A stretch of 25,808 bases of DNA from Tardiphaga sp. (GCA_014377915.1 JACMOT010000226.1:1-25808); one strand, 5' to 3'. Positions 17,739 through 25,743 are shown, counted from the first letter of the stretch. Notes: a model not told the origin generated them from the sequence alone. Numbers and translations: made by a program.

Positions 17739-18764
17739 ATGACTTTGGCAATCGACGGCTTGCGGCAGCGCCGAACGCGACCGCTCGGGGCGGTCCGGGT
17801 CGGGCTGGCCACATCGCTGGTTCTCGCCGCCGGTTTCGGCGCGATGGTCGCCATGATGTTCTCGGTCCAGGACGAGATGGCCGCGCATGACCGCGATACG
17901 CAGATGGTCGCGGTCAGCCAGGCCATCACCGCGGCGCTCGACCAGGCCGGCCGCTTCGCGCTGGCGCAGGCCGAGATCGCCGCCCGCCAGCCGGCGGTCG
18001 GCCATGCGCTGGCCACCGGCAACCGCGCCGAGCTGATGCGGCTTACGGCCGGGACCTATGGCTATCTTCGGAGCCAGGCCGTCCCGATCTTCGGATTCCA
18101 CAGCGCCGACATGAAATATCTGCTTCGTCTGCATCTGCCGGAGAATTTCGGCGACGACCTGACCAAGATCCGCCCGATGGTGCTTGCCGCGAACCGCGGC
18201 CGCCGTTCGCAGGTCGGGCTGGAGATCGGCGTCGCCGGCACCTTCGTGCGCGGCATTGCCGTCGTCCAGGACGGCGACCAGTTCGCCGGTAGCGTCGAGG
18301 CCGGGCTCAACCTCGAGCCCATTCTGGAGCAGGTCAAGGCGGTGACCAATGCCGACATCGCCATCGTGCTCAGCCAGTCGCTGGCTGAGCCGCCGCCGCG
18401 CGGCCCGAACGACAAGGTACCCGGCAAGGTGTTCGGCGATCTGATCCTGTTTGCGTCCACCGACGAGCCCGTCTTTGATGCCCTGCTGCGCGACGGCGCC
18501 GCGCCGCAGACCCGCAGCCGCGAGGTTACCGAACACAGCTTCCACGGCGTCAGCCACGGCGTTCTGGCGCAGCCGCTGATCGATTTCAGCGGCCGAATGA
18601 TCGGCACGATCGTCGCGGTGAAAAGCTTTGCCTATCAAAATCAGCAGAAGCACCGGACCCGTACCGAACTGATCGCGGCCGCGCTGGTGGCGTCCATCCT
18701 GGCCTTCGTCACGTTCTCGATCCTGGCGCGGCTGATCCTGGCACCTCATGGGACGCGGGCATGA
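17739..18764 (+). CDS. Membrane-anchored double-Cache (dCache_3-like) sensor without output domain
   Basis: A 341-residue protein with an Arg-rich cytosolic N-terminus, transmembrane helix 1 at about 19-42, a periplasmic domain at about 45-300, helix 2 at about 311-334 (LIAAALVASILAFVTFSILA) and a 7-residue tail. The periplasmic part carries the hallmarks of the dCache_3 ligand-binding domain of chemoreceptors and kinases: IFGFHSADMKYLLRLHLPEN (117-136), FGDDLTKIRP, then VGLEIGVAGTFVRGIAVVQD (159-178) and AGSVEAGLNLEPIL. In chemoreceptors such a domain is followed by HAMP and signalling domains; here there is no HAMP, methyl-accepting, kinase or cyclase domain. An AGGA site lies 6 bases before ATG 17739. 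The stop overlaps the next start (ATGA, 18761-18764), so it is translationally coupled to a pentameric ion channel. I infer a dedicated sensor or accessory subunit. Confidence 0.85.
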   Translation: MTLAIDGLRQRRTRPLGAVRVGLATSLVLAAGFGAMVAMMFSVQDEMAAHDRDTQMVAVSQAITAALDQAGRFALAQAEIAARQPAVGHALATGNRAELMRLTAGTYGYLRSQAVPIFGFHSADMKYLLRLHLPENFGDDLTKIRPMVLAANRGRRSQVGLEIGVAGTFVRGIAVVQDGDQFAGSVEAGLNLEPILEQVKAVTNADIAIVLSQSLAEPPPRGPNDKVPGKVFGDLILFASTDEPVFDALLRDGAAPQTRSREVTEHSFHGVSHGVLAQPLIDFSGRMIGTIVAVKSFAYQNQQKHRTRTELIAAALVASILAFVTFSILARLILAPHGTRA

Positions 18765-19816
18765 GATGGCTTCCGATGCTGCTGCTCGCCGCATGCGCGT
18801 GCCTTGCGGCACCCCTGCATGCCGCCGAAAAGGACGAATTGCCGACCGGCGTCGAACTGCCGGTGAAGGTGCGGGTCGGCCTCACCGTGCTCAATATCAC
18901 CGAGATCAAGGAAGTCGCCGGACGCGCCCGGCTCTATATCGAGATCACGCAGCGCTGGACCGATCCGCGGCGGCGTTTCGATGCCGCCCAGGCCGGCGCG
19001 GCGCGGATTGACCGCGTCGGCGGCGACGCCGAACGGTTCGTCGGTTCGATCTGGACGCCAGGACTGGTGGTCGACAACCAGATCAGCCCGCCGCAGGCCC
19101 GGACCATCGCGGTGTCGGCGTTCGCCGATGGCGGCATCGTGACCGTCGAACGCTATGAGGCGGATTTCCGGATCGCGATGGACATGTCCGCGTTTCCGTT
19201 CGACCGCCAGGACATCACGCTGTCATTCTCACTGCCGCGCTACGCCCGGCAGGAGGCTATCCTGGTCAGCACCGAGACGGACCGGCTGTTCTCGCGGGTG
19301 GAGAGCAGACTGTCGGTGATCGACTGGCGACCATTGGCGCTGAGCTTCGTCTATGACGAATCCACCGGCTGGAACGCGCGCAGCTATTCACGGCTCCATG
19401 CCACCGTGGCGATCGAGCGGCTGTCGGGTCGCTTCATCCTGCGGCTCTTCATTCCGATCTGCGCGGTGCTGGCGGTGTCGATCTTCCTGCTCTGGATGCC
19501 CGGCGTGCACCCGAAGGAAAAGGGCAGCCTGGTGTTTTCCGCGCTGCTGGCGCTGGCCGCGATCAGCTTCACCTTCGAGGCCAGCTTCCCGGGATCGATC
19601 TCGCTGAATACGCCGATCGCGATGATCATTTCGCTCGGCTATTTCTACCTCATCATCGTGCTGCTGATCGACGGCGTGGTGGCCGGCCCGCATGACAATC
19701 GCGACTCGCGGTTTCACCCGCTGGCGGTTGAAATTCGCCGGCACGCCCGCTGGGTGCTGCCGTCGATCATGGCGATCGTCTGCGCCGCGTCGGTGATCCG
19801 GGCGATGCCGGCCTGA
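18761..19816 (+). CDS. Prokaryotic pentameric ligand-gated ion channel (Cys-loop/pro-loop superfamily)
   Basis: A 351-residue homologue of GLIC, ELIC and nicotinic receptor subunits. A signal peptide ends near LHA-AE (residues 19-23). The extracellular beta-sandwich (about 30-220) has VGLTVLNITEIKEVAGRARL (39-58), ITQRWTDPRRRFD (62-74), SIWTPGLVVDN (96-106) and the pro-loop MDMSAFPFDRQD (140-151), which lacks the two Cys as in most bacterial members. Four helices follow: M1 about 225-246 with Pro232, M2 about 254-273, M3 about 283-307, M4 about 331-349. M2 starts EKGSLVFSALL, aligning with nicotinic M2: Glu253 (-1'), Ser256 (2'), Ser260 (6'), Leu263 (9'). A ring of Glu at -1' favours cation selectivity. 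There is almost no M3-M4 intracellular domain, typical of bacteria. Upstream is the overlapping Cache sensor gene; downstream the RND operon converges with a 57-bp gap. Confidence 0.93.
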   Translation: MRWLPMLLLAACACLAAPLHAAEKDELPTGVELPVKVRVGLTVLNITEIKEVAGRARLYIEITQRWTDPRRRFDAAQAGAARIDRVGGDAERFVGSIWTPGLVVDNQISPPQARTIAVSAFADGGIVTVERYEADFRIAMDMSAFPFDRQDITLSFSLPRYARQEAILVSTETDRLFSRVESRLSVIDWRPLALSFVYDESTGWNARSYSRLHATVAIERLSGRFILRLFIPICAVLAVSIFLLWMPGVHPKEKGSLVFSALLALAAISFTFEASFPGSISLNTPIAMIISLGYFYLIIVLLIDGVVAGPHDNRDSRFHPLAVEIRRHARWVLPSIMAIVCAASVIRAMPA

Positions 19817-19873
19817 CCAGCACCGCGCCCTCCGGGCTGTGCATCCCCGACAGGCGCGGCCAGCTCCGCGGCG

Positions 19874-22800
19874 CTATTCCGCGGCCACGACGCGCGGACG
19901 CTCGTCGTCATAGTCCTCGTTCTGCGGCTCGAGGCGGCGCTTCAGCTTGCGGTCGATGCGGTCGAGATAGATGTAGATCACCGGGGTGATGAACAGCGTC
20001 AGGATCTGCGACACGCACAGGCCGCCGACCACCGCGACGCCAAGTGGCTGGCGCAGTTCGGCCCCGGCGCCGGCCCCCAGCGCGATCGGCAGCGTACCGA
20101 AGATCGCGGCGAAGGTCGTCATCATGATCGGCCGGAAGCGCAGCAACGCGGCCTCGCGGATCGCGTGTTCGGCCGACAGCCCGACCCGGCGTCGCTCGAG
20201 CGCGAAGTCGACCATCATGATGGCGTTCTTCTTGACGATGCCGACCAGCATGACGATGCCGATCATCGCGATCACCGACAGCTCCATGTTGAACAGCATC
20301 AGGGTCAGGATGGCGCCGATACCCGCCGACGGCAGACCGGAAATGATCGTGATCGGATGGATGAAGCTCTCGTAGAGAATGCCGAGAATGACGAAGGCGG
20401 CGAACACCGCGGCGAGGATCAGCACGCCCTGCCCGCGCAACGAATCCTGGAACACCTGCGCGGTGCCGGAGAAGCCGGTACCGATGGTGATCGGCAGGTT
20501 GGAGGCGCCCTCGATCGCGGTGATCTGGTCGACGGCATAGCCCAGCGAATAGCCCGGCTGCAGGTTGAAGGAGATCGTCACCGCCGGCTGCTGGCCCTGA
20601 TGGTTGATCTGCAGCGGACCGACCGACGGCACCAGCCGCGCCACCGCGCTGAGCGGGATGGTCTGGTTGTTGGCGGTCTTCATGTAGAGTTTCGAGATGT
20701 CCGACGGATCGATCCGGAACTGCGGCTGCGCCTCGAGGATGATCTGGTAGTCGTTGGTCGGCATGTAGATGGTGCCAACCTGGCGCGAGCCGAACGCGTT
20801 GTAGAGCTGGTTGCGGACCTGATCGACGGTGATGCCATAGACCGCGGCCTTCTCGCGGTCGATGTCCACGGTCATCTGCGGGTTCTTGATGTAGAGGTCG
20901 GTCGTGACATCGAGCAGGCCCGGCACCTGCGAGATCTTCTCGCGCATCTCCGGTGCCACGCGGTACAGCGTCTCGGTGTCGCTGCTCTGCAGCGAATACT
21001 GATACTGGCTCTTCGACGGCCGGCCGCCGACATTGAGGTTCTGGATGCTCTGGAAGAACGCCTGCAGGCCGGGCACCGCGGTGGCCTTCTGCCGCAATCG
21101 CGCGATCACCACCGGCGCCTTGTCGCGCTCCTGCTGCGGCTTCAGCGCGATGAACATGCGGCCGTAATTGGCGGTCGGGTTGGGGCCGCCGGAGCCGATC
21201 GTCGAATTGATGTAATCGACCGCCGGATCGGCGCGCAGCACCTCGCTGAGCGCCTGCTGCCGCACCTTCATCGCCTCGAACGAGGTGTCGGTGGCGGCCT
21301 CGGTGACGCCGGTCAGGAAGCCGGTATCCTCCTGCGGAAAGAAGCCCTTCGGCACCAGCATATAGAGATAGACGGTGCCGCCCAGCGTCGCGATCGTCAC
21401 GACCAGCATCAGCGCCTTGTGCGCCAGCACATGGTCGAGCGCCCATTCATAGCCGCGCAGCCAGCCGGCGAACATGCGCTCGAACAGCCGCAGGACGATG
21501 TTTTCCTTCTTGTGCGGATCATGCGCCTTCAGCACGCGGGCGCACAGCATCGGCGTCAGCGTCAGCGACACGAAGCCGGACACCACGATGGCCACCGCGA
21601 TGGTGATGGCGAATTCACGGAACACGCGGCCGACAATGCCGCCCATCAACAGCACAGGGATGAACACCGCGATCAGCGAGAAGGTGATCGAGATGATGGT
21701 GAAGCCGATCTCGCGGGCGCCCTTCAGCGCCGCGTCGAACGGCTTCATGCCGTGCTCGATGTGGCGAACGATGTTCTCCAGCATCACGATGGCGTCGTCG
21801 ACCACGAAGCCGACCGACAGCGTCAGCGCCAGCAGCGTCATGTTGTTGATGGAGAAGTCCATCATGTACATCACGGCGCAGGTGCCGAACAGCGAGATCG
21901 GCACCGCCAGCGCGGGAATGAAGGTGGCGGAGGCGGAGCGCAGGAACAGGAAGATCACGATGATCACCAGCCCGACCGCGATCAGCAGCGTCTCCTCGAC
22001 GTCGGCCACCGCCTGGCGGATCGAGATCGAGCGATCCATCATCACATTGACCTTGATCGATGGCGGGATCTGCGCGCGCAGCGCCGGCAGCTTGGCCAGC
22101 ACGCCGTCGACCACCGCCACCGTATTGGCATCCGGCTGCTTCTGGATCGCCAGCACGATGGCGCGCTCGCCATTCAGCCAGGTCGCGACCTTGTCGTTCT
22201 CGACGCTGTCATAGATCCTGGCGACTTCGTCGAGCTTGACCGGTGAACCGTTACGCCAGGCCACCACCACCTGGCGATAGTCCGCGGCCTTGTCCATCTG
22301 CCCGGAGGCCTGCAGCGAAATGTCCTGCTTCGGCCCGTTCAGTGTGCCGACCGGCGTCGACGAATTGGCGCGCGACACCGCCGCGCGAATATCCTCCAGC
22401 GACAGGCCGCGCGCCGCGGCGGCTTCCGGATCGGCCTGCACGCGGATCGCGAATTTCTGGGTGCCGAAGATCGAGACCTGGGCGACGCCCGGGATCTGCG
22501 ACAGCGACTGGCCGATCGTGATGTCGCCGAATTCATTGACCGTCGACAGCGGCAGCGTCGGCGAGGTCAGCGAGATGAACAGCACCGGAAAGTCGCCGGG
22601 ATTGACCTTGCGAAAACTCGGCGGGATCGTCATCTCGATCGGCAGCCGGCGTTGCGCGATGGTCAGCGCGGTCTGCACATCCAGCGCCGCCGCGTCGATG
22701 TTGCGGTTCAGTTCGAACTGGATGGTGATGGCGGTGGAGCCCTGCGACGAGCTCGAGGTCATCGAGGAGACGCCGGCGATGGTCGACATCTGGCGCTCGA

Positions 22801-22999
22801 TGATGCCGGCCACCGAGGCCGCCATGGTATCGGCGCTGGCGCCCGGCAGCGAGGCCGTCACCGCGATGGTTGGAAAGTCCACTTTCGGCAGCGCCGACAC
22901 CGGCAGCAGCCGAAACCCGAAAATTCCGAAGGCGATGATCGAGGCGGTGATGAGGGTGGTCATCACCGGGCGGCGGATGCAGAGCTCGGAGAGCGTCAT
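19874..22999 (-). CDS. RND-family multidrug efflux pump, MdtB/MdtC-like
   Basis: A 1041-residue inner-membrane proton-drug antiporter of the HAE1 group. It begins MTLSELCIRRPVMTTLITAS, has the large periplasmic loops after helices 1 and 7, and carries the proton-relay pair Asp401-Asp402 in GFVVDDAIVMLENIVRH. The conserved Lys of helix 10 is in GIVKKNAIMMVDFAL, and the last part LRFRPIMMTTFAAIFGTLP is typical. Overall wording resembles MdtB/MdtC more than AcrB. It follows the adaptor gene with 3 intervening bases (TGA GCC ATG), so the two form one operon. No outer-membrane TolC-type gene is present in the window. Substrates cannot be told from sequence. Confidence 0.95.
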   Translation of the reverse strand: MTLSELCIRRPVMTTLITASIIAFGIFGFRLLPVSALPKVDFPTIAVTASLPGASADTMAASVAGIIERQMSTIAGVSSMTSSSSQGSTAITIQFELNRNIDAAALDVQTALTIAQRRLPIEMTIPPSFRKVNPGDFPVLFISLTSPTLPLSTVNEFGDITIGQSLSQIPGVAQVSIFGTQKFAIRVQADPEAAAARGLSLEDIRAAVSRANSSTPVGTLNGPKQDISLQASGQMDKAADYRQVVVAWRNGSPVKLDEVARIYDSVENDKVATWLNGERAIVLAIQKQPDANTVAVVDGVLAKLPALRAQIPPSIKVNVMMDRSISIRQAVADVEETLLIAVGLVIIVIFLFLRSASATFIPALAVPISLFGTCAVMYMMDFSINNMTLLALTLSVGFVVDDAIVMLENIVRHIEHGMKPFDAALKGAREIGFTIISITFSLIAVFIPVLLMGGIVGRVFREFAITIAVAIVVSGFVSLTLTPMLCARVLKAHDPHKKENIVLRLFERMFAGWLRGYEWALDHVLAHKALMLVVTIATLGGTVYLYMLVPKGFFPQEDTGFLTGVTEAATDTSFEAMKVRQQALSEVLRADPAVDYINSTIGSGGPNPTANYGRMFIALKPQQERDKAPVVIARLRQKATAVPGLQAFFQSIQNLNVGGRPSKSQYQYSLQSSDTETLYRVAPEMREKISQVPGLLDVTTDLYIKNPQMTVDIDREKAAVYGITVDQVRNQLYNAFGSRQVGTIYMPTNDYQIILEAQPQFRIDPSDISKLYMKTANNQTIPLSAVARLVPSVGPLQINHQGQQPAVTISFNLQPGYSLGYAVDQITAIEGASNLPITIGTGFSGTAQVFQDSLRGQGVLILAAVFAAFVILGILYESFIHPITIISGLPSAGIGAILTLMLFNMELSVIAMIGIVMLVGIVKKNAIMMVDFALERRRVGLSAEHAIREAALLRFRPIMMTTFAAIFGTLPIALGAGAGAELRQPLGVAVVGGLCVSQILTLFITPVIYIYLDRIDRKLKRRLEPQNEDYDDERPRVVAAE

Positions 23000-23002
23000 G
23001 GC

Positions 23003-24133
23003 TCAGGCTCCCGCCTTGCGGGGCCGGGCTTCGACCCGCGTTCCCTCGGTCAGCAGCAACTGGCCATCGACGACGACGTCCTCGCTGCCGGCGAGGCCGG
23101 AGGTGATGACCGACAGGCCCTGGAAAGTACGCTCGATGGTGACCGGCTGCACGTGGGCAAGGCCGTTCTTGACGGTGAACACGTAGTTTCCGGTCTGGCT
23201 GCGCTGCACCGCGACGGTGGGCACCACCACGCCCTCTTCGGTCCGAACGATCAGCTTGGTCTGCACCAGAATGCCCGGCCACAGGGTTTCGCCGGGGTTG
23301 CTCATGATGCCGCGCACCGTCACCATGCCGGTGGTGGAATCGACGGTGTTCTCCACCATCGCCACCTTGCCGCTCTCGGAACGGCCGCTGTTGGGAATGG
23401 TCGCAATCACCGAGGTCGATCCCGCCGCCATGGCCTCGCGCAGGTCGCCGAGCACGCGCTGCGGAATCGCGAACGAGACGTAAACCGGCGCCATCTGGTT
23501 GATGGTCGCCAGCGCCGTGGTATCCGCCGGGCGCACGAAATTGCCGACCTTCACATTGGCCTGGCTGATCCGGCCCGAAAACGGCGCGCGGATCAGGGTG
23601 TAGCTCTTCTGCACCTTGAGATTATCGAGCGCCGACTGGTCGGCCTGGATGGTGCCGACCAGAATGTCGGACGCGGTCTTGGCGTTGTCGACATTGACCT
23701 GGGTGGTGGCGCCCTTGCCGATCAGGTCGCTGAAACGCCGGACGTCGCGCTCGGCCCCGGCGAGCTGGGCGCGGTCCTTCATCAGCATGCCCTCGGCCTG
23801 CTCGATCTGGGCGTCGATCTGGCGCGAATCGAGGGTGAACAGCAGGTCGCCCTCCTGCACCTTGGCGCCGTCTTCAAAATGCACCGAAACGATGGTGGTC
23901 TCGACCCGGGATTTCAGCGCGACGCTGGAGATCGGCGTCACCGTGCCGATTGAATCGACGTCGAACGGGACCGGTTTGCGTTCCGCCTTGGCCAGCTCGA
24001 CGGACACGACCCGCGCCCGCGGCGCGGCCTGAGCGACAGGAGCAGCACCGTTCCAGGACGACCGCGTCAAAAAGGCGGCGATGGCTGCGGCACCCAGCAC
24101 GGCGATCAAGGCGATCGATGTTCGTTTCTTCAT
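23003..24133 (-). CDS. RND efflux periplasmic adaptor (membrane fusion protein, HlyD family)
   Basis: A 376-residue adaptor that links the RND pump to an outer-membrane channel. An N-terminal hydrophobic helix (about 5-23) acts as signal or anchor, with no lipobox. The barrel-sandwich (lipoyl) halves are SSVALKSRVETTIVSVHFED with GDLLFTLDSRQID, and YTLIRAPFSGRISQANVKVG; the coiled hairpin between them contains DAQIEQAEGMLMKDRAQLAG. Beta-barrel and membrane-proximal domains follow (VYVSFAIPQ, TVRGIMSNPGETLWPGILVQ). ATG at 24133 is chosen over 24190 because it places the hydrophobic helix at the N-terminus (MKKRTSIALIAV); the ribosome site GTGGGA is weak. First gene of the efflux operon. Confidence 0.93.
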   Translation of the reverse strand: MKKRTSIALIAVLGAAAIAAFLTRSSWNGAAPVAQAAPRARVVSVELAKAERKPVPFDVDSIGTVTPISSVALKSRVETTIVSVHFEDGAKVQEGDLLFTLDSRQIDAQIEQAEGMLMKDRAQLAGAERDVRRFSDLIGKGATTQVNVDNAKTASDILVGTIQADQSALDNLKVQKSYTLIRAPFSGRISQANVKVGNFVRPADTTALATINQMAPVYVSFAIPQRVLGDLREAMAAGSTSVIATIPNSGRSESGKVAMVENTVDSTTGMVTVRGIMSNPGETLWPGILVQTKLIVRTEEGVVVPTVAVQRSQTGNYVFTVKNGLAHVQPVTIERTFQGLSVITSGLAGSEDVVVDGQLLLTEGTRVEARPRKAGA

Positions 24134-24201
24134 GATATCCCACGTCAGCTGGTCAAGATGATCGGGTCCACCCCCCGTCTCCAGCCCCATGACAGCGACT
24201 T

Positions 24202-24225
24202 ATGCGCTTTATGCTTAAAGCGTAT
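24202..24225. promoter_or_regulatory. Palindromic operator candidate upstream of the efflux operon
   Basis: ATGCGCTTTA (24202-24211) and TAAAGCGTAT (24216-24225) are inverted copies matching at 9 of 10 positions around TGCT. The element lies 69-92 bases before the adaptor start and is AT-rich, as expected near a promoter. TetR-type repressors of RND operons bind such sites; no such regulator gene is in the window. Confidence 0.45.
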
Positions 24226-24370
24226 CATGGCATTTCGGACGATGGTACGCCACGTCGGCTTATTTTTGCCATCATTGTTAGCGGAATCTCAGGCAATGAG
24301 AACTCGGATGGTTGCGTGAAAACCGCCATTCAACCTCCGGCAATAGCACCATCGGAGACGCCGCTGTTGA

Positions 24371-24703
24371 TCACGCGGCACGAGGCTTGTTGCGGGTCGT
24401 GCGCGGCTTGGACGGCGCGACCACGCGCACATCGATTCGCATCCCAAGGGCACCCAGAACCTTGAGTACGGTGGCGAACTCCGGATTTCCGCTCTCCCCG
24501 AGCGCCCGGTACAGTCCCTCGCGTGTAATCCTCGCCGCTTTCGCCACCGACGCCATGCCGCGCGCGCGCGCCACCGCATTGATGGCGGCGCGGATCTCCG
24601 TGGCATCGCCATCCGCCATCACGATACTGAGATACTCGGCCTGCAGTTCAGGGGTTTTCAGGTAGTCCGCGGCATCCCATTTTTCCAGTTCGCTGATCTT
24701 CAT
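24371..24703 (-). CDS. HigA-like addiction-module antidote protein (HI1420 type)
   Basis: A 110-residue antitoxin. The N-terminal segment MKISELEKWDAADYLKTPEL and AEYLSIVMADGD is the family hallmark of probable addiction-module antidote proteins. The C-terminal HTH reads ARARGMASVAKAARITREGL and YRALGESGNPEFATVLKVLG. A basic tail SKPRTTRNKPRAA follows. ATG at 24703 overlaps the stop of an upstream toxin-like reading frame as ATGA, the usual toxin-first order. That toxin frame is truncated (next entry), so this antidote is now probably orphaned. It can be transcribed only from the short region shared with the xthA promoter. Confidence 0.88.
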   Translation of the reverse strand: MKISELEKWDAADYLKTPELQAEYLSIVMADGDATEIRAAINAVARARGMASVAKAARITREGLYRALGESGNPEFATVLKVLGALGMRIDVRVVAPSKPRTTRNKPRAA

Positions 24704-24846
24704 GGCTGATCCAGTTCTGCCGCCAGCACCTGTGCGCGCTTGATATCCCGGGCTTTTGTCGCCTTGTCGCCGCCGCAAGGCAGAATAACCACCATGCCGC
24801 CTTGACCGCCTGAATTGGCTATACTCAATCCGAACGGACCAGGATT
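24700..24846 (-). pseudogene. C-terminal remnant of a RelE/HigB (Gp49-type) toxin gene
   Basis: The minus-strand frame from 24846 to the TGA at 24700-24702 ends GGMVVILPCGGDKATKARDI then KRAQVLAAELDQP. The words CGGDK, DIKRA and A-x-EL are the C-terminus of the HI1419-type toxins that normally precede this antidote. A TAG at 24847-24849 closes the frame, and the xthA start at 24863 leaves no room for the missing N-terminal two thirds, including the residues needed for the RelE fold. The stop overlaps the antidote ATG, preserving the ancestral coupling. It is too short to be a working toxin. Confidence 0.72.
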
Positions 24847-24862
24847 CTATAGGGAATATCGA

Positions 24863-25654
24863 ATGCGCATCGCCACATGGAACGTGAATTCCGTCCGGCA
24901 GCGGCTGGACCATCTGCTGACCTGGCTGCGGGACTGCGCGCCGGACATCGTCTGCCTGCAGGAAATCAAATGCGTCGACGAGGCGTTTCCGCGCGAGGCG
25001 ATCGAGGCGCTCGGCTACAACGTCGTCACCCACGGCCAGAAGACGTTCAATGGCGTCGCGCTACTCTCGAAATATCCGATCGAGGAATCCAAGCTCGGGC
25101 TGGCCGGCGACGACGACGATCTGCATGCCCGCTTCATCGAGGGCGTGGTGTCGCTGAAATCCGGCGTGGTGCGGGTCGCCTGCCTGTATCTGCCGAATGG
25201 CAATCCGGTCGATACCGAGAAATACCCCTACAAGCTGAAATGGATGTCACGGCTGCGGGAATTCACCCGGTTGCGGCTGAAGACCGAGGAGCCGCTGATC
25301 CTGGCTGGCGACTTCAACGTCATCCCGGCCGCGGCCGACGTGCACAATCCCGCGGCCTGGGCCAATGACGCGCTGTTCAAGCCGGAGACCCGCGAAAGTT
25401 TCCAGGCGCTGCTCGGCCTTGGCATGACCGACGCGCTGCGCGCCGTCACCGACGAACCCGGGCAATATACGTTCTGGGATTACCAGGCCGGCGCCTGGCA
25501 GAAGAACTGGGGTATCCGCATCGACCACTTGCTGCTGTCGCCGCAGGCCAGCGACAAGCTCCTGGATGTCGGCATCGACAAGTATGTCCGTGCCTGGGAG
25601 AAGCCGTCGGATCACGTGCCGGTGTGGATCGATCTGGATCTCGAAGCGGCGTGA
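24863..25654 (+). CDS. xthA: Exodeoxyribonuclease III
   Basis: A 263-residue AP endonuclease / 3'-5' exonuclease of base-excision repair. The endonuclease/exonuclease/phosphatase fold motifs are complete: MRIATWNVNSVRQRLD (Asn7), CLQEIKC (metal-binding Glu34 region), FNGVALLSK, LYLPNG (catalytic Tyr region), AGDFNVIP (catalytic Asp and Asn), RIDHLL, and the terminal SDHVPVWIDLDL with the catalytic His. ATG at 24863 has AGGGA 7 bases upstream; an in-frame ATG at 24815 would add 16 unlike residues. It is divergent from the toxin remnant, and its promoter must lie within or beside that remnant. Confidence 0.96.
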   Translation: MRIATWNVNSVRQRLDHLLTWLRDCAPDIVCLQEIKCVDEAFPREAIEALGYNVVTHGQKTFNGVALLSKYPIEESKLGLAGDDDDLHARFIEGVVSLKSGVVRVACLYLPNGNPVDTEKYPYKLKWMSRLREFTRLRLKTEEPLILAGDFNVIPAAADVHNPAAWANDALFKPETRESFQALLGLGMTDALRAVTDEPGQYTFWDYQAGAWQKNWGIRIDHLLLSPQASDKLLDVGIDKYVRAWEKPSDHVPVWIDLDLEAA

Positions 25655-25687
25655 ATGGGTCGAGCCTGACACGACACGCCCGGCATT

Positions 25688-25743
25688 CCCCGGATGCGGC
25701 GCAACGCGTCGCGCTTTCGACGTGGTGCGCCGCTGATCCGGGG
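25688..25743. repeat. GC-rich imperfect palindrome, likely dispersed intergenic repeat
   Basis: CCCCGGATGCGGCGCA (25688-25703) pairs with TGCGCCGCTGATCCGGGG (25726-25743) apart from a 2-base bulge, with a 22-base loop region that itself contains ACGCGTCGCG. It begins 33 bases after the xthA stop and can serve as its 3' hairpin. From memory, very similar elements are scattered between genes in Bradyrhizobium/Rhodopseudomonas genomes (REP-like). I see no other copy in this window. The remaining bases up to 25808 contain no supported gene. Confidence 0.5.

Noticed and set aside
17348..18022. N-terminal extension of the XRE regulator to 344 residues
   Set aside because: Most of the extension overlaps the Cache gene on the other strand and has low-complexity shadow composition; only starts near 17347 or 17437 are credible.
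17727..18812. A 361-codon open frame on the minus strand
   Set aside because: Antisense to the Cache gene; the sense frame carries clear dCache motifs and two hydrophobic helices.
20165..22246. A 693-codon open frame on the plus strand
   Set aside because: It is antisense to the RND pump gene; its His/Arg/Asp-rich product is the usual complement of GC-biased codons, and there is no family resemblance.
24802..24825. TTGACC and TATACT before xthA as a sigma-70 promoter
   Set aside because: The two boxes are only 12 bases apart, too close for a functional pair; another arrangement must be used.
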